Part shown: positions 15,300 to 24,162 of the stretch, piece after piece
How the letters are laid out: each line of letters opens with the position of its first letter
Position numbering within the stretch: position 1 is the stretch's first letter
Assembly (NCBI GenBank): GCA_016710785.1
Contig: JADJUE010000002.1
Span: 124,001 to 188,000 of the forward strand
Length of the DNA stretch: 64,000 nucleotides
From: Candidatus Epilinea brevis
GTDB taxonomy: Bacteria; Chloroflexota; Anaerolineae; Epilineales; Epilineaceae
Direction: 5' to 3'
Program-made: the position numbers and the translations under genes
Notes under the pieces: model-generated
The model's input: the letters and a program-made list of their open reading frames with translations, nothing else
Database searches by the model: none
Told to the model about the DNA's origin: nothing

Positions 15300-17201
15300 A
15301 TGCGCCCCTTTCCCCTCCTGATCGCCCTCAGTCTGGCGGCCGCCGTGCCCGCGGTGGTTCCGGCCGCCACAGCTCGGCCCACCGCCACCGTCGTCCTGCA
15401 CGTGGACGCCGGTCGCCCGGGGCGGGTCATCCGCCCCGAGATCTACGGCATGAACTTCGCCGACCCGGCCCTGGCGCGGGAGCTGGGCCTGACCGTCCGC
15501 CGCTGGGGCGGAAACGGCACCACGCGCTATCACTGGGAGGCGGATACCAGCAACCATGCCGCCGACTGGTTCTTCGAGACCCTGCCGGAGGACAACGCGG
15601 ATCGCGGCCGGCTGCCGGAGGGCTCGGCGGCGGACCGCTTCATCTCCGACGGGCGGGCGGCGGGCATGGACACGGTGATGACCCTGCCGCTGATCGGCTG
15701 GGTGGCCCGGCCTGTAGGGCGCAGCTGCAGCTTCAGCGTGGCCAAGTACGGGCCGCAGGCGCGCACGGACCCCTGGTGGCCGGATTGCGGTGACGGGCAT
15801 CGGCCCGACGGCAGCCGCATCACGGGCAACGACCCGCGCGACGCCAACGTGCCGGCGGACCCGGTCTTCGTCCGCCGCTGGTTGGACCATCTGGTGGCGC
15901 GCTTCGGCGCGGCCGAGGCGGGCGGGGTGCGCTACTACAACCTGGACAACGAACCGATGCTCTGGCACGAGACGCATCGCGACGTCTTCCCCACGGGCCT
16001 GGGCTACGACGGCCTGCTGGCGCGTACGCTTGACTACGCCCGGGTGGTCAAGGACGCCGACCCGGGCGCCCTCACCCTGGGTCCGGCGGAATGGGGCTGG
16101 ACGGGCTACTTCTACTCCGCCCTGGACGCCGCGCCGGGCGGCGCCTGGTGGCAGGACCCCAAGGACCGCCGCGCCCACGGCGACGTCCCCCTGGCGGCCT
16201 GGTATCTGCGCCAGCTGAACGCGGCCGAGCGGCGCGAAGGGCGGCGCCTCCTGGACGTCTTCGACCTCCATTACTACCCGCAGGCGGAAGGGGTCACGCT
16301 CGCCGGCGCGGGCAACGCCGCTACCCGCGCCCGCCGACTGCGCAGCACGCGCTCGCTCTGGGACCCCAGCTACCGCGACGAGAGCTGGATCGACGAGCCC
16401 GTGCGCCTGATTCCGCGCATGCGCGATTGGGTGGCCGCGGAATATCCGGGCACGGGGCTGGCCATCGGGGAGTACAACTGGGGCGCCCTGGACGACCTGA
16501 ACGGCGCCCTGGCCCAAGCCCTGGTGCTGGGCATCTTCGGCCGCGAGGGCGTGGACCTGGCCCTGCTCTGGGACCCGCCGGCAGCGGATGAACCTGGCGC
16601 CTTCGCCTTTCGCGTGTACCGCAACTATGACGGTCAGGGCGGGCGCTTTGGCGAGACGAGCCTGCCGGTGCAGGGCGCCACGGAGGAGGTCAGCCTCTTC
16701 GCCGCCCGCCGCGCGGCCGACGGGGCCATGACGGTGGTCCTGGTCAACGGGGCGACGGCGGCGCGCGAGGTCCAGCTGACGGTGGCTGGTCATGCGCCCG
16801 GCCCGGATGGCCCGAGCGCCGCCCGCGTCTTCCGCTATGACGCGGCGGACCTGCACGCCATCCGCCGCCAGCCGGACGTGGCTGTGGGATCGGCGATGGG
16901 ACCGGGCGGGCAGGTGTTGCCGTCGCTGCGCGTGGATCTGCCGGCTTCCTCGATCACGGTGCTGGAGCTGGCGGCGGGGGAAGGGGCGGGGGCTACGGCG
17001 ACCGCCAGCGCGACCGCGACGGCGACCGCTACGGCGACGGCCACCACTGCCGCGACAGCCACCCTCCCCGTGACCGCCACGATGGACGCGACGGCAGGGC
17101 CGACGAGGGTCGCGACGGAGACGGTGACTTCGGAAGCGACGCCGACCGCGCTGCCGGTCGGGATGCGTCGGCTGTGGCTACCGCTGCTGCGGTTGCGATG
17201 A
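15300..17201 (+). CDS. Secreted glycoside hydrolase family 44 enzyme with Leu-Pro C-terminal tail
   Basis: Exported glycosidase of 633 aa, signal peptide at residues 1-25. The catalytic part matches GH44 (endo-beta-1,4-glucanase/xyloglucanase): the acid/base Glu 218 in YYNLDNEPM and the nucleophile Glu 391 in IGEYNWG are present, as is RRWGGNGTTRYHW near the N-terminus. A C-terminal beta-domain follows. Residues ~565-620 are a Thr/Ala/Pro linker encoded by GC-rich microsatellite-like DNA, and the chain ends in RRLWLPLLRLR, the tail shared with other secreted proteins here. No carbohydrate-binding module is obvious. Substrate preference (cellulose or xyloglucan) is inferred from the family. 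Confidence 0.85.
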   Translation: MRPFPLLIALSLAAAVPAVVPAATARPTATVVLHVDAGRPGRVIRPEIYGMNFADPALARELGLTVRRWGGNGTTRYHWEADTSNHAADWFFETLPEDNADRGRLPEGSAADRFISDGRAAGMDTVMTLPLIGWVARPVGRSCSFSVAKYGPQARTDPWWPDCGDGHRPDGSRITGNDPRDANVPADPVFVRRWLDHLVARFGAAEAGGVRYYNLDNEPMLWHETHRDVFPTGLGYDGLLARTLDYARVVKDADPGALTLGPAEWGWTGYFYSALDAAPGGAWWQDPKDRRAHGDVPLAAWYLRQLNAAERREGRRLLDVFDLHYYPQAEGVTLAGAGNAATRARRLRSTRSLWDPSYRDESWIDEPVRLIPRMRDWVAAEYPGTGLAIGEYNWGALDDLNGALAQALVLGIFGREGVDLALLWDPPAADEPGAFAFRVYRNYDGQGGRFGETSLPVQGATEEVSLFAARRAADGAMTVVLVNGATAAREVQLTVAGHAPGPDGPSAARVFRYDAADLHAIRRQPDVAVGSAMGPGGQVLPSLRVDLPASSITVLELAAGEGAGATATASATATATATATATTAATATLPVTATMDATAGPTRVATETVTSEATPTALPVGMRRLWLPLLRLR

Positions 17202-17234
17202 GTGGCGGCGCAACGACCAGGTAAGCCTGGTGGA

Positions 17235-17738
17235 TCAGTCTGCTTGGTTGACCGACTGTGCTGCGGTCTCCAGGTCCTTCAGGAATGAGAGCAAAACTTC
17301 CGAGTTCAGAATGAACTCGGCGCTGTCACCAGCAGCGATGGTGCCTAGAATGCGGATCAGCAAGGCTTCATCAGCCGCATCAGCATCGGACTCCAATACC
17401 TGTATCAATGCATCTTCAGCCCAAGCTACCAGGTCCGCAAGCGCAATGTGGCCGTTGACGTGGGCCAGGATGGCGCTGGTCACGATGTCCTGCGAAACCG
17501 GGGCATCCTCCGTCACGGCCCTTGCCTGGAGACGAGCAGCGTCGCTGGGCAACGCACTGTCCTGACCGTTGTCCCCATAGAGCTGATCCAAGCGGGCGGT
17601 GACGTCAGCGCTTCGATCGTTCTCGATCAGCCGGGTCAGGGCTTGCGCATACAGCTTGCTTCGTGAGATGCCCAACCGCCCGGCCAGCTGATCTGCCTGG
17701 CGGAACAGCTCATCGGGGATGGTGACGGCGGTCTTCAT
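17235..17738 (-). CDS. Ribbon-helix-helix protein with an extra C-terminal helical domain
   Basis: Protein of 167 aa. Residues 1-60 are a CopG/MazE-like ribbon-helix-helix DNA-binding domain: MKTAVTIPDELFRQADQLAG then LGISRSKLYAQALTRLI. Ordinary antitoxins of this type stop near 80 residues; here residues ~80-167 add an acidic, all-helical region (VTSAILAHVNGHIALADLV, ending in FLKDLETAAQ) that I do not recognise. No toxin gene is adjacent: neighbours are GH44 and a beta-propeller gene. It could be a solitary transcription factor or an antitoxin fused to a neutralising or immunity-like domain. Confidence 0.7.
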   Translation of the reverse strand: MKTAVTIPDELFRQADQLAGRLGISRSKLYAQALTRLIENDRSADVTARLDQLYGDNGQDSALPSDAARLQARAVTEDAPVSQDIVTSAILAHVNGHIALADLVAWAEDALIQVLESDADAADEALLIRILGTIAAGDSAEFILNSEVLLSFLKDLETAAQSVNQAD

Positions 17739-17744
17739 GGACGA

Positions 17745-17772
17745 AGTATGTCCGCGGTTGTACCAGCGTCAA
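17745..17772 (-). promoter_or_regulatory. Leaderless promoter TTGACG-16-CATACT, 6 nt before ATG
   Basis: On the minus strand TTGACG (17772-17767), a 16-nt spacer and CATACT (17750-17745) are followed by 6 nt and the ATG at 17738. The -35 overlaps the stop codon of the upstream gene (17769-17771). Confidence 0.65.
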
Positions 17773-20198
17773 GGCCGCCCCACCAACCCGTACACCTCCA
17801 CCCCCTCCCGCGCCGCGAACAGCCGCTGCCCGTCCGGGCTCAGGTCCCAGCCCAGGCGGGGCTCGGCGTAGGGCTCGCCCAGGAAGCCCGGCGGCCCGTC
17901 CCAACGGGTGGCGCCTTCCAAGCGGGGATGGGCGCAGTCGCGGGCGTCGACCAGGAAGAGGAGCGGGTCGTCGTAGGCGAAGTGGTCCGCCGTGCGCCGC
18001 TGCCAGCCGCTGCCGACCACGCGGGCGCCGGTCGCGGTCGGGTCCCCGGCTTGCGCCCCCGCCGCCCGCAGCCGATCCACCCGATCCCCCGGCAGGTCGA
18101 CGCTGCCCACCAGGCGCGGCGCGGTCGGGTCGCTTAAGTCCAAGCAATGCAGGGCGGTCGAATCGCGCGACTCGGGAGATACGGCTGGCAGGCCGCCAGT
18201 GGCCACCCACACGGCGGACGAGGTGCGCAGGGCGTCCACCGCGATGGCCGTGGCCGGGCCGGGCAGGGCCAGCCGGCCGATGACCTGCTCGGCGCCGTCC
18301 AGGACCAGGATCCCGTCGATGCCCGCAGCCAGAAGGCGCAGGCTGCCGAGGTGGGCGACGTCCTGCAGGCTGCCGCGCAGGTTCGGCAGGATCAGCGGCT
18401 CGTGGCCCGCGGCGCCGAAGCGCCAGATGCGCCCGTCCTGCTGCGACCACAGGAGGTTGCCGGCGGCGCGCATGCCGAGGCGCCAATCCATGAAGGTCTC
18501 AGCCGGCAAGGCCTGCAAGGGCGGATCCGTACCCAGGCGCACCCGCTGCAGTTGGCTTGTGATGGCCAGGCCGCCTTCGCGCCACAGCACCAGGTCGGCA
18601 TTGGGGATGTCGGTGGCCGGCGGCAGGTCGCGGGTGATCAGGTTGCCGGCGCCGGGCAGGCCCAGCCGTCCATGCAGTTGCAGATGGCCGTAGACGGTTT
18701 CGTCGAAGGACCAGGCGCGCAGCTGCGCGTCGCCCTCGACGGTGACCAGGCGGTCGCCTTGGCGGAGGACGCCTTCGACGCGGCCGGGCAGGAGCCAGTC
18801 CACCGTCTGGACCTCGAGGGGGCCGGGGTCGGACAGGGGCCAGAACACCTCCATGCCGCCGGGGGATCCCCGCGAGAGGACCAGCAGGTGGCCCTTGACC
18901 GCCAGGTGGACGGAGTTCTGCCAGGAGGGGACGTCGACCAGGCGGTCCGCCGCCAGCACCCGGCGCAGGACGGGGGGGCCGCCGGCGGGCAGGCCGAAGC
19001 AGGCCAGGAGGTTGTTCACCATGCGGGAGGCGGCATGGGTGGATATGTGGATGCCGTGGTAGAGGCAGACCTGCTCGGCCACCCAGGCGGCGCCATCGAC
19101 CGTGACGAAGCCGCGATTGCCCGGTCCGGAAACCGCGTCCAGCGGGAAGGACACCGCCCGCGCGCGGTCCAGCCGCAGGCGCTTGGAGCGCAGAGGGATG
19201 ACCAGGCCCGCCCCGGCGCGGTCGATGGCCAGCACACCTTCGGGCACGCGGAGGAGCGCCGCGGGTTCAGCGCCCAGGGGCAAGGGCGCCATGGTCACGT
19301 TGCGGGGTCCATCTCCTCCCGCGCTCCAGGTCCACAGCTCGGTGCCGCTCGCACCGGATGCCAGGGCCAGGAGCTGGCCGGTCTCCGGAAAGGCCAGGAG
19401 CTGCCGAGCGCTCGCCGGGAGGGTCTGGCGGTCGATGAGGCGAGGGGCCTCCCAGCGGCTCACGTCGATGGCGAGCAGCGCATGCCCGCTGTCGTCGGGA
19501 TCGTCCACCGACAGGTAGAGCCTGTCGGCGGAGCGTGCCTGCGCTGACAGCCTTCCGGGCAGGTCCAGGTTTGCGCCGGCGCTGGTGGCGCCATCGGAGC
19601 CGATGGGCAACAGAGACAGCCGTAGGAAGGGCGTGGACCGCGGCGGCTCGCCCGGCACCCGCTCGCGCAGCTGGCGCAGGTAGGTGGCCACGCCGCCCTC
19701 GAGGCTCAGCCAGGCATCGTCCACCGGGGCGGGGTCCAGCAGGTCGAAAGCGGTGCCCCGGTACTCCAGGCCCTCGCCCGGCCCTTCGGGCACCCAGGAA
19801 TGCAGGCTGGCGCCTTGCACCTGAAGCAGGAACCGGCCATCCGTGGCGATTCCCATCGACGCCCCGCCCAGGCGGGCCTCCGGAACGAGCAGCAGCTCCT
19901 TGACCGGCTGACGGATGTCCGGGAGGTAGAGCTGCCAGCGCGGGGCGGGGGTGGCGGTCGCGGTGGGGGTGGGCGAGGTGTCTTGCGATGCCGCGGGCGA
20001 TGGCGTCACGGTCGTCGCGGATGGTGGTGGCGAGGCTGTGGCCGTCGCCGAAGGCTCGGGGCTCTGGGCCAGCGCGGGAGCGGCTGGCAGGGCCACGTTG
20101 AGCGCGAGGACCAGGGCAGGACCCAGCAGCAGCACGCGGCCGAGGCGCGACATCCGGCCACGGATTCGCAACGGGTGACGAGCGGGTCGCAGGTTCAT
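17769..20198 (-). CDS. Secreted beta-propeller protein with N-terminal Leu-Pro motif
   Basis: Exported protein of 809 aa. Signal peptide at about residues 15-45 (ALPAAPALAQ), then a Ser/Thr/Pro-rich linker (45-86), then RWQLYLPDIRQP at 87-98: the aromatic-Leu-Pro motif usually seen at the C-terminus here stands at the start of the mature domain. The rest is beta-propeller-like with LVIVD-type repeats near the end (CLDLSDPTAPRLVG). An AGGAG ribosome site lies 8 nt before ATG 20198. No catalytic motif; surface location is inferred. Confidence 0.75.
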   Translation of the reverse strand: MNLRPARHPLRIRGRMSRLGRVLLLGPALVLALNVALPAAPALAQSPEPSATATASPPPSATTVTPSPAASQDTSPTPTATATPAPRWQLYLPDIRQPVKELLLVPEARLGGASMGIATDGRFLLQVQGASLHSWVPEGPGEGLEYRGTAFDLLDPAPVDDAWLSLEGGVATYLRQLRERVPGEPPRSTPFLRLSLLPIGSDGATSAGANLDLPGRLSAQARSADRLYLSVDDPDDSGHALLAIDVSRWEAPRLIDRQTLPASARQLLAFPETGQLLALASGASGTELWTWSAGGDGPRNVTMAPLPLGAEPAALLRVPEGVLAIDRAGAGLVIPLRSKRLRLDRARAVSFPLDAVSGPGNRGFVTVDGAAWVAEQVCLYHGIHISTHAASRMVNNLLACFGLPAGGPPVLRRVLAADRLVDVPSWQNSVHLAVKGHLLVLSRGSPGGMEVFWPLSDPGPLEVQTVDWLLPGRVEGVLRQGDRLVTVEGDAQLRAWSFDETVYGHLQLHGRLGLPGAGNLITRDLPPATDIPNADLVLWREGGLAITSQLQRVRLGTDPPLQALPAETFMDWRLGMRAAGNLLWSQQDGRIWRFGAAGHEPLILPNLRGSLQDVAHLGSLRLLAAGIDGILVLDGAEQVIGRLALPGPATAIAVDALRTSSAVWVATGGLPAVSPESRDSTALHCLDLSDPTAPRLVGSVDLPGDRVDRLRAAGAQAGDPTATGARVVGSGWQRRTADHFAYDDPLLFLVDARDCAHPRLEGATRWDGPPGFLGEPYAEPRLGWDLSPDGQRLFAAREGVEVYGLVGRP

Positions 20199-20349
20199 GG
20201 TGCAGGCTCCTGGCGCCGGCCGAACTCAGGCTGAAGCGGTACGGGACGACCTGCAGACGATGACGCTTGACCGGCCATCATGCTTTCATTCGCCATCAGC
20301 GCTGAGAATACCGTCGATGGGGCCTTCCTGACGACAAGCGCTGGATGAG

Positions 20350-20833
20350 GCTTCAGGGCGGTAGCAAAGTCGCTTGGGACGGAAACGAGAAGCGGTGGTA
20401 GGCTGACCGAACTGGTCGCTTGGCCCGGGTCCGCCCCGGCGACTGAAAGTCGCGGGCTCCTAAACTGAAGTCCGCTGAAGCGGACTCGTGCCTGGGATTG
20501 CCGCGGCATAGCCAGCGGGGCAGCGCCGCAGAATCTTGAATCGGTCGTTGATATGGACTGGATCGAAGCTCGACACGTACCTGAAACCTGCACGGGCAAG
20601 CGTCTGGCCGGGCACTTCCAGTCTTTCCGTCCCTCCGATACCTACCGAGCCCATCGCTCCCACGCAGGCACACTGGTCGGCCAACCCAAGTACGAGTCCG
20701 CTTCAGCGGACTTCCACGTATGAGCCCGCGACTTTCAGTCGCCGGGGCGGACCCAGGCCAAAAGGAACCCGTTTGGTCAACCTCGCCGAGCCACTCTTTG
20801 TCATCACGAATGACTTTGCTACCGCCCTGGAGC
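20350..20833. repeat. 480-bp imperfect inverted repeat element
   Basis: The left arm 20350-20500 and the right arm 20681-20833 are imperfect reverse complements (each about 150 bp, more than 75% matching by eye) around a ~180-bp centre. The best-conserved 70 bp contain two hairpins per arm: AGTCCGCT-GA-AGCGGACT and GCGACT-GAA-AGTCGC. No transposase or target duplication is seen. It looks like two inverted copies of an extragenic repeat, or a MITE-like unit. It fills most of the 20199-20913 gene-free stretch. Confidence 0.75.
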
Positions 20834-20836
20834 ACT

Positions 20837-20865
20837 TTGACTGACCCTGAACCGAGTTCTATCCT
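20837..20865 (+). promoter_or_regulatory. Promoter TTGACT-17-TATCCT
   Basis: TTGACT (20837-20842) and TATCCT (20860-20865) with 17-nt spacing begin 4 nt outside the right arm of the inverted repeat and drive the second DUF433/DUF5615 pair with a leader of about 40 nt. Confidence 0.65.
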
Positions 20866-20913
20866 TGCTGCAAGTGGTTGGACTTGTGTTTCTTCTACAA
20901 AGGGACCGGCGAC

Positions 20914-21141
20914 ATGGCAGACCTGCTCTTGGACAGAATCACCGTGAACCCCGAGCAATGCGGTGGGCGGCCCTGTATCCGCGGCATGCGTATCAGGGTG
21001 ATCGATGTGCTGGATCTGCTGGCCTCCGGACTCAGCGCTGATGCGGTACTTGAGGAATTGCCGGACCTTCAGCCTGAGGACATTCACGCTGCGCTGCGCT
21101 ATGCCTCCCGCCGCTTGGACCACCCGCGCCTCGCGGCATGA
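20914..21141 (+). CDS. DUF433-family antitoxin, second copy
   Basis: DUF433 protein of 75 aa, paralogous to 3542-3772. The core is GGRPCIRGMRIRVIDVLDLL and the ending DLQPEDIHAALRYASRR. ATG 20914 is preferred over upstream in-frame starts because AAAGGGA sits about 9 nt upstream and the family start (ITVNPEQ) follows closely. It overlaps its toxin by ATGA (21138-21141). Unlike the first copy it has a normal leader and ribosome site. Confidence 0.88.
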   Translation: MADLLLDRITVNPEQCGGRPCIRGMRIRVIDVLDLLASGLSADAVLEELPDLQPEDIHAALRYASRRLDHPRLAA

Positions 21142-21479
21142 TCCTCTGGCTTGATGCGCAGTTGTCGCCATTGATGGCGATCTGGATAGAGGACCGCTTC
21201 TCGGTTCAGGCGGTGCCGTTGCGGGCCATCGGTCTGCGTGATGCCACCGACCAGGAGATCTTTGCCTCGGCCAGAGGCGCCGGTGCCATCGGCATGTCCA
21301 AAGATAGCGACTTCGTGGATTTGGTGGTGAAGCATGGAGCCCCACCCCAGGTGCTGTGGCTGACATGCGGCAACACATCGAATGCCAGCCTCAAGAGGAT
21401 GCTGACGGTGACGCTGTCGGCTGCGCTGGAGTTGTTGCGCGCCGGTGAGCCGTTGGTGGAGATCGGCGACAGCTGGTGA
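21138..21479 (+). CDS. DUF5615-family PIN-like toxin, second copy
   Basis: Protein of 113 aa. MILWLDAQLSPLMAIW carries the first PIN-like Asp, and GAIGMSKDSDFVDLV the second acidic cluster. It shows only distant similarity to 3769-4134, so the two TA modules are probably not cross-neutralised; that is inference. Toxin activity is inferred from the fold and the DUF433 partner. Confidence 0.85.
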   Translation: MILWLDAQLSPLMAIWIEDRFSVQAVPLRAIGLRDATDQEIFASARGAGAIGMSKDSDFVDLVVKHGAPPQVLWLTCGNTSNASLKRMLTVTLSAALELLRAGEPLVEIGDSW

Positions 21480-21519
21480 GAATGAGGAGCGCCTGGGTCA
21501 GCAGTTCCAGGGCATCTGA

Positions 21520-23979
21520 TCAGTTGCGCACCGCTGGCAGCCACAGCCTGCGGCCTGGCGCCCCGGTAGGCGTAGCGCTCACCCGTGCCGTTCGCGTCGC
21601 CGACGGCGTAAGCGAGGGGCTGGCCGATGCCGATGCCGTCGCGGTCGGCGTGGGCGAGAGACAGGGGATGCTGGGCTGGGTCGGCGTGAAGGGCGGCGGC
21701 GTGGGCGGTTCGGTCGGCGTGGGCGCCGCGGGGTCGGAGGCCCAGGGGAGGTCGGGTTGGAAGATGGCCACCCCTGTCGAGCCTGTGCTCACGTAGACGG
21801 TGTGGTCCAAGGCGGTCATGGCCTGGGGTGATGGTACCGCGAGGCGCGCCGCCTCGCGCCAGGCCCAGGGCCGCTCGGGGACCTGGCGGATGTCCAGGGC
21901 GCTGACACCGCCGGTCGCCTGTACGAACAGGTAGCCGTCATGCAGGAGCAAGGCCTTGCCGGTGTAGCGCAACCAGACCTGCCGATACAAGCTGCCCTCG
22001 TCCGGGGCCGGTCCCAGCCGCAGCAGCATGACGCCTTGCTCCCTCCGTCCGCCGCAGCCGAGGGCCATGCTGATCGCCGGCCAGTCCGACGTCATCAGCA
22101 GGCCATGGGCCTGCGGGTAGGCCGACGCGACCGTGGCGAGCATCCGGCTGCCGATGGTCGTCGCGTTTAGCGGGATGCCTTCCGTGTTGAGCCGGTACAG
22201 GATGAGGCTCAACGACGTCGTCGCGTCCGGATGAGAAGACGCCTCGTTCAGGATCAAGGCGCCTAGAAGGCCGTCATGCAAGGCGATGGCGGCGAAGCTG
22301 CCTTGTGGCGCCATGATGCTGGCCGCCTTCGTGGGTCCCGTTGCGGCGTCCAGATGGTAGAGGTCGATCCGTCCCGGACTCGCGATGACCCCCAACAGGT
22401 CGCCGTCCTGAGCCATGGCTATCGGACCCCGGCTGCAGGTATCGCCGAGACCGATCTGCCCGGCGAAGCCGAAGCTACCGGGGTCCCTGAGGTCGGCCAC
22501 CTGAATGGCGCAGTCATGGAGATGCGCACCGCCGAAGCCAGCGCCCAAGAAGTCGATCGCCGTCATGTCGTTGCCGGCGACAACCTCGCGGGACAGGCCG
22601 AAGCCGAAGGTCTCCGCGTTCTGGAGGACCGGGTCGAGCGGACGCGACAGGTTCAGGCGGCGCAGACCGCCCGCGTTCACCAACAGGCTCGGCAGCCCGG
22701 AGAAGCGGCCGGCCGCCAGCCCCTCCGCGCCCTGGACGATGGGATGGCGCGACTCGGTGGAGCTGGGGCTGTGGTAGCTGTGCAGGCCTTCCGTGCTGCG
22801 GAACAGCACGCGCGGCCCGCCGGCCACGACGGGAGCGTCTACAGGGGCCAGCCCGAAGACGGCCGGTTCCCAGGATCCACTTGGCGTCGAAACAGGCGGA
22901 ACCCAGCGCAGAAGGCTACCGGACCAGGAGGCGATGCCCACCTGGACGGTGCAGGCGAGGTATAGCCGGCCGTCGTCCGTGAGCACCGGCGCTGCCGACC
23001 GGTCATGGCAGAGCTCTCGGCTCGGTGCCGGGATCTGCTGCCGCTCCAGGACCAGCGGATTGCGTGGATCGCTGAGGTCCCAGACCCGCAGCAACAGGTC
23101 GCCGTCGCCCCCGACGGTCTCGTCCACGCTGACGAGGCGTTCGGTCGAGCCGTCCAGCCGCCGTCCCCAGGCGTCGGCGGCGGTGTCGAGCCGGCCCAGA
23201 GCCCTTGCCGGCGCGGACAGCCGCTGATCGAAGAGCCGCAGCTGCCGCCGTCCACCGTCGGCCTCGCCAGCCGGGTCCGGTTCTACGGACTTGACCACCA
23301 GCAAGGGCCCCAGCGCCAGCAAGCCGTCGATCACCGTTCCCCTGGGTAGGTCGAAGGGAGAGCCAGGCAGGAGGCGGGGCGTCGCCGGCCGGCGGAGGTT
23401 CACCGCGACGTCGTCCGCGCTGCCGGCCTGGCGTAGAAAGGCGAGCTCGCCCCAGAGCAGAATCCGCTCCACCCGGACCACGCCATCGCCGCCGGGCACT
23501 GGAGCCAGCGCCAGCCGCCCGCCCAGCCTCGGCGCGGCCGGTGCCGCCAGGTTCAAGACCCATAGATCCGACCCCACCGCGGCCAGCCCCACTGCGCCAT
23601 CCACCGCCAAGGCGTCCACCTCGCCCGCGAAGCGCAGCCCCGGTCCCAGGTCCCGCGGCCGCTCTGGATCCGCCAGGTCCACCGCCCACACGCGCTGGCC
23701 TTGGGCCAGCCACACCAGGTCTCCGGCGGGGGCCAGGCTCGTGATTGGACCGCCGATCCAGGAGGCAGGTTCGATGCGTGGCGGGTCGTCGGCGAGGTCG
23801 CGGAGGCCGTCGGGCTGGCGATCCGCGGCTACGGCCGCAGCGGCGGATCCCCTGTCGATGGCCTGCCGGCCGCCGCCGACGTCGGCCAGCGCCACCAGGC
23901 CGGCGGCGGCCAGCAGCAGCTGGGTCGCGATCCAGCGCTTCCTAGGTCTCGGCGGCGATCCGTGCATCCTGCGCTCCAT
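21520..23979 (-). CDS. Secreted LVIVD-repeat beta-propeller protein with Leu-Pro tail
   Basis: Exported protein of about 819 aa from ATG 23979 (GTG 24012 also possible). A basic start is followed by a hydrophobic signal segment (about residues 17-33). Repeats such as AVDLADPERPRDLG, VWDLSDPRNPLVLE and VADLRDPGSFGFAG give the LVIVD/beta-propeller pattern. A Pro/Thr/Ser/Ala linker of ~50 residues precedes the C-terminal GRRLWLPAVRN. The layout (signal, propeller, PT-linker, Leu-Pro tail) is like the Kelch protein at 38114 and the GH44 enzyme. Confidence 0.78.
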   Translation of the reverse strand: MERRMHGSPPRPRKRWIATQLLLAAAGLVALADVGGGRQAIDRGSAAAAVAADRQPDGLRDLADDPPRIEPASWIGGPITSLAPAGDLVWLAQGQRVWAVDLADPERPRDLGPGLRFAGEVDALAVDGAVGLAAVGSDLWVLNLAAPAAPRLGGRLALAPVPGGDGVVRVERILLWGELAFLRQAGSADDVAVNLRRPATPRLLPGSPFDLPRGTVIDGLLALGPLLVVKSVEPDPAGEADGGRRQLRLFDQRLSAPARALGRLDTAADAWGRRLDGSTERLVSVDETVGGDGDLLLRVWDLSDPRNPLVLERQQIPAPSRELCHDRSAAPVLTDDGRLYLACTVQVGIASWSGSLLRWVPPVSTPSGSWEPAVFGLAPVDAPVVAGGPRVLFRSTEGLHSYHSPSSTESRHPIVQGAEGLAAGRFSGLPSLLVNAGGLRRLNLSRPLDPVLQNAETFGFGLSREVVAGNDMTAIDFLGAGFGGAHLHDCAIQVADLRDPGSFGFAGQIGLGDTCSRGPIAMAQDGDLLGVIASPGRIDLYHLDAATGPTKAASIMAPQGSFAAIALHDGLLGALILNEASSHPDATTSLSLILYRLNTEGIPLNATTIGSRMLATVASAYPQAHGLLMTSDWPAISMALGCGGRREQGVMLLRLGPAPDEGSLYRQVWLRYTGKALLLHDGYLFVQATGGVSALDIRQVPERPWAWREAARLAVPSPQAMTALDHTVYVSTGSTGVAIFQPDLPWASDPAAPTPTEPPTPPPFTPTQPSIPCLSPTPTATASASASPSLTPSATRTARVSATPTGAPGRRLWLPAVRN

Positions 23980-24162
23980 GGCTGATGTCGGCTTGGGCAC
24001 AGGTAACGACACGCAAGAGTTACGCAGGCCATCGCGCCCGCGCCGACCTTGATTCGCGGGAGCTCCACGCCTGATCTCCGGCCCGATCGCCCCTGACTAC
24101 AGGCGTCTCGCCCAGGCTTGCACGACGGCCGTCCGCCTGACTTCGCAGTCAATTACCGATCC

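Noticed and set aside
16990..17080. Tandem repeat in the GH44 gene (GCGACGGCGACC-like)
   Set aside because: It simply encodes the Thr/Ala linker and keeps the reading frame; ordinary low-complexity DNA.
20350..20833. Insertion sequence
   Set aside because: No transposase frame, no clear terminal target duplication and only ~480 bp; kept as a repeat element.
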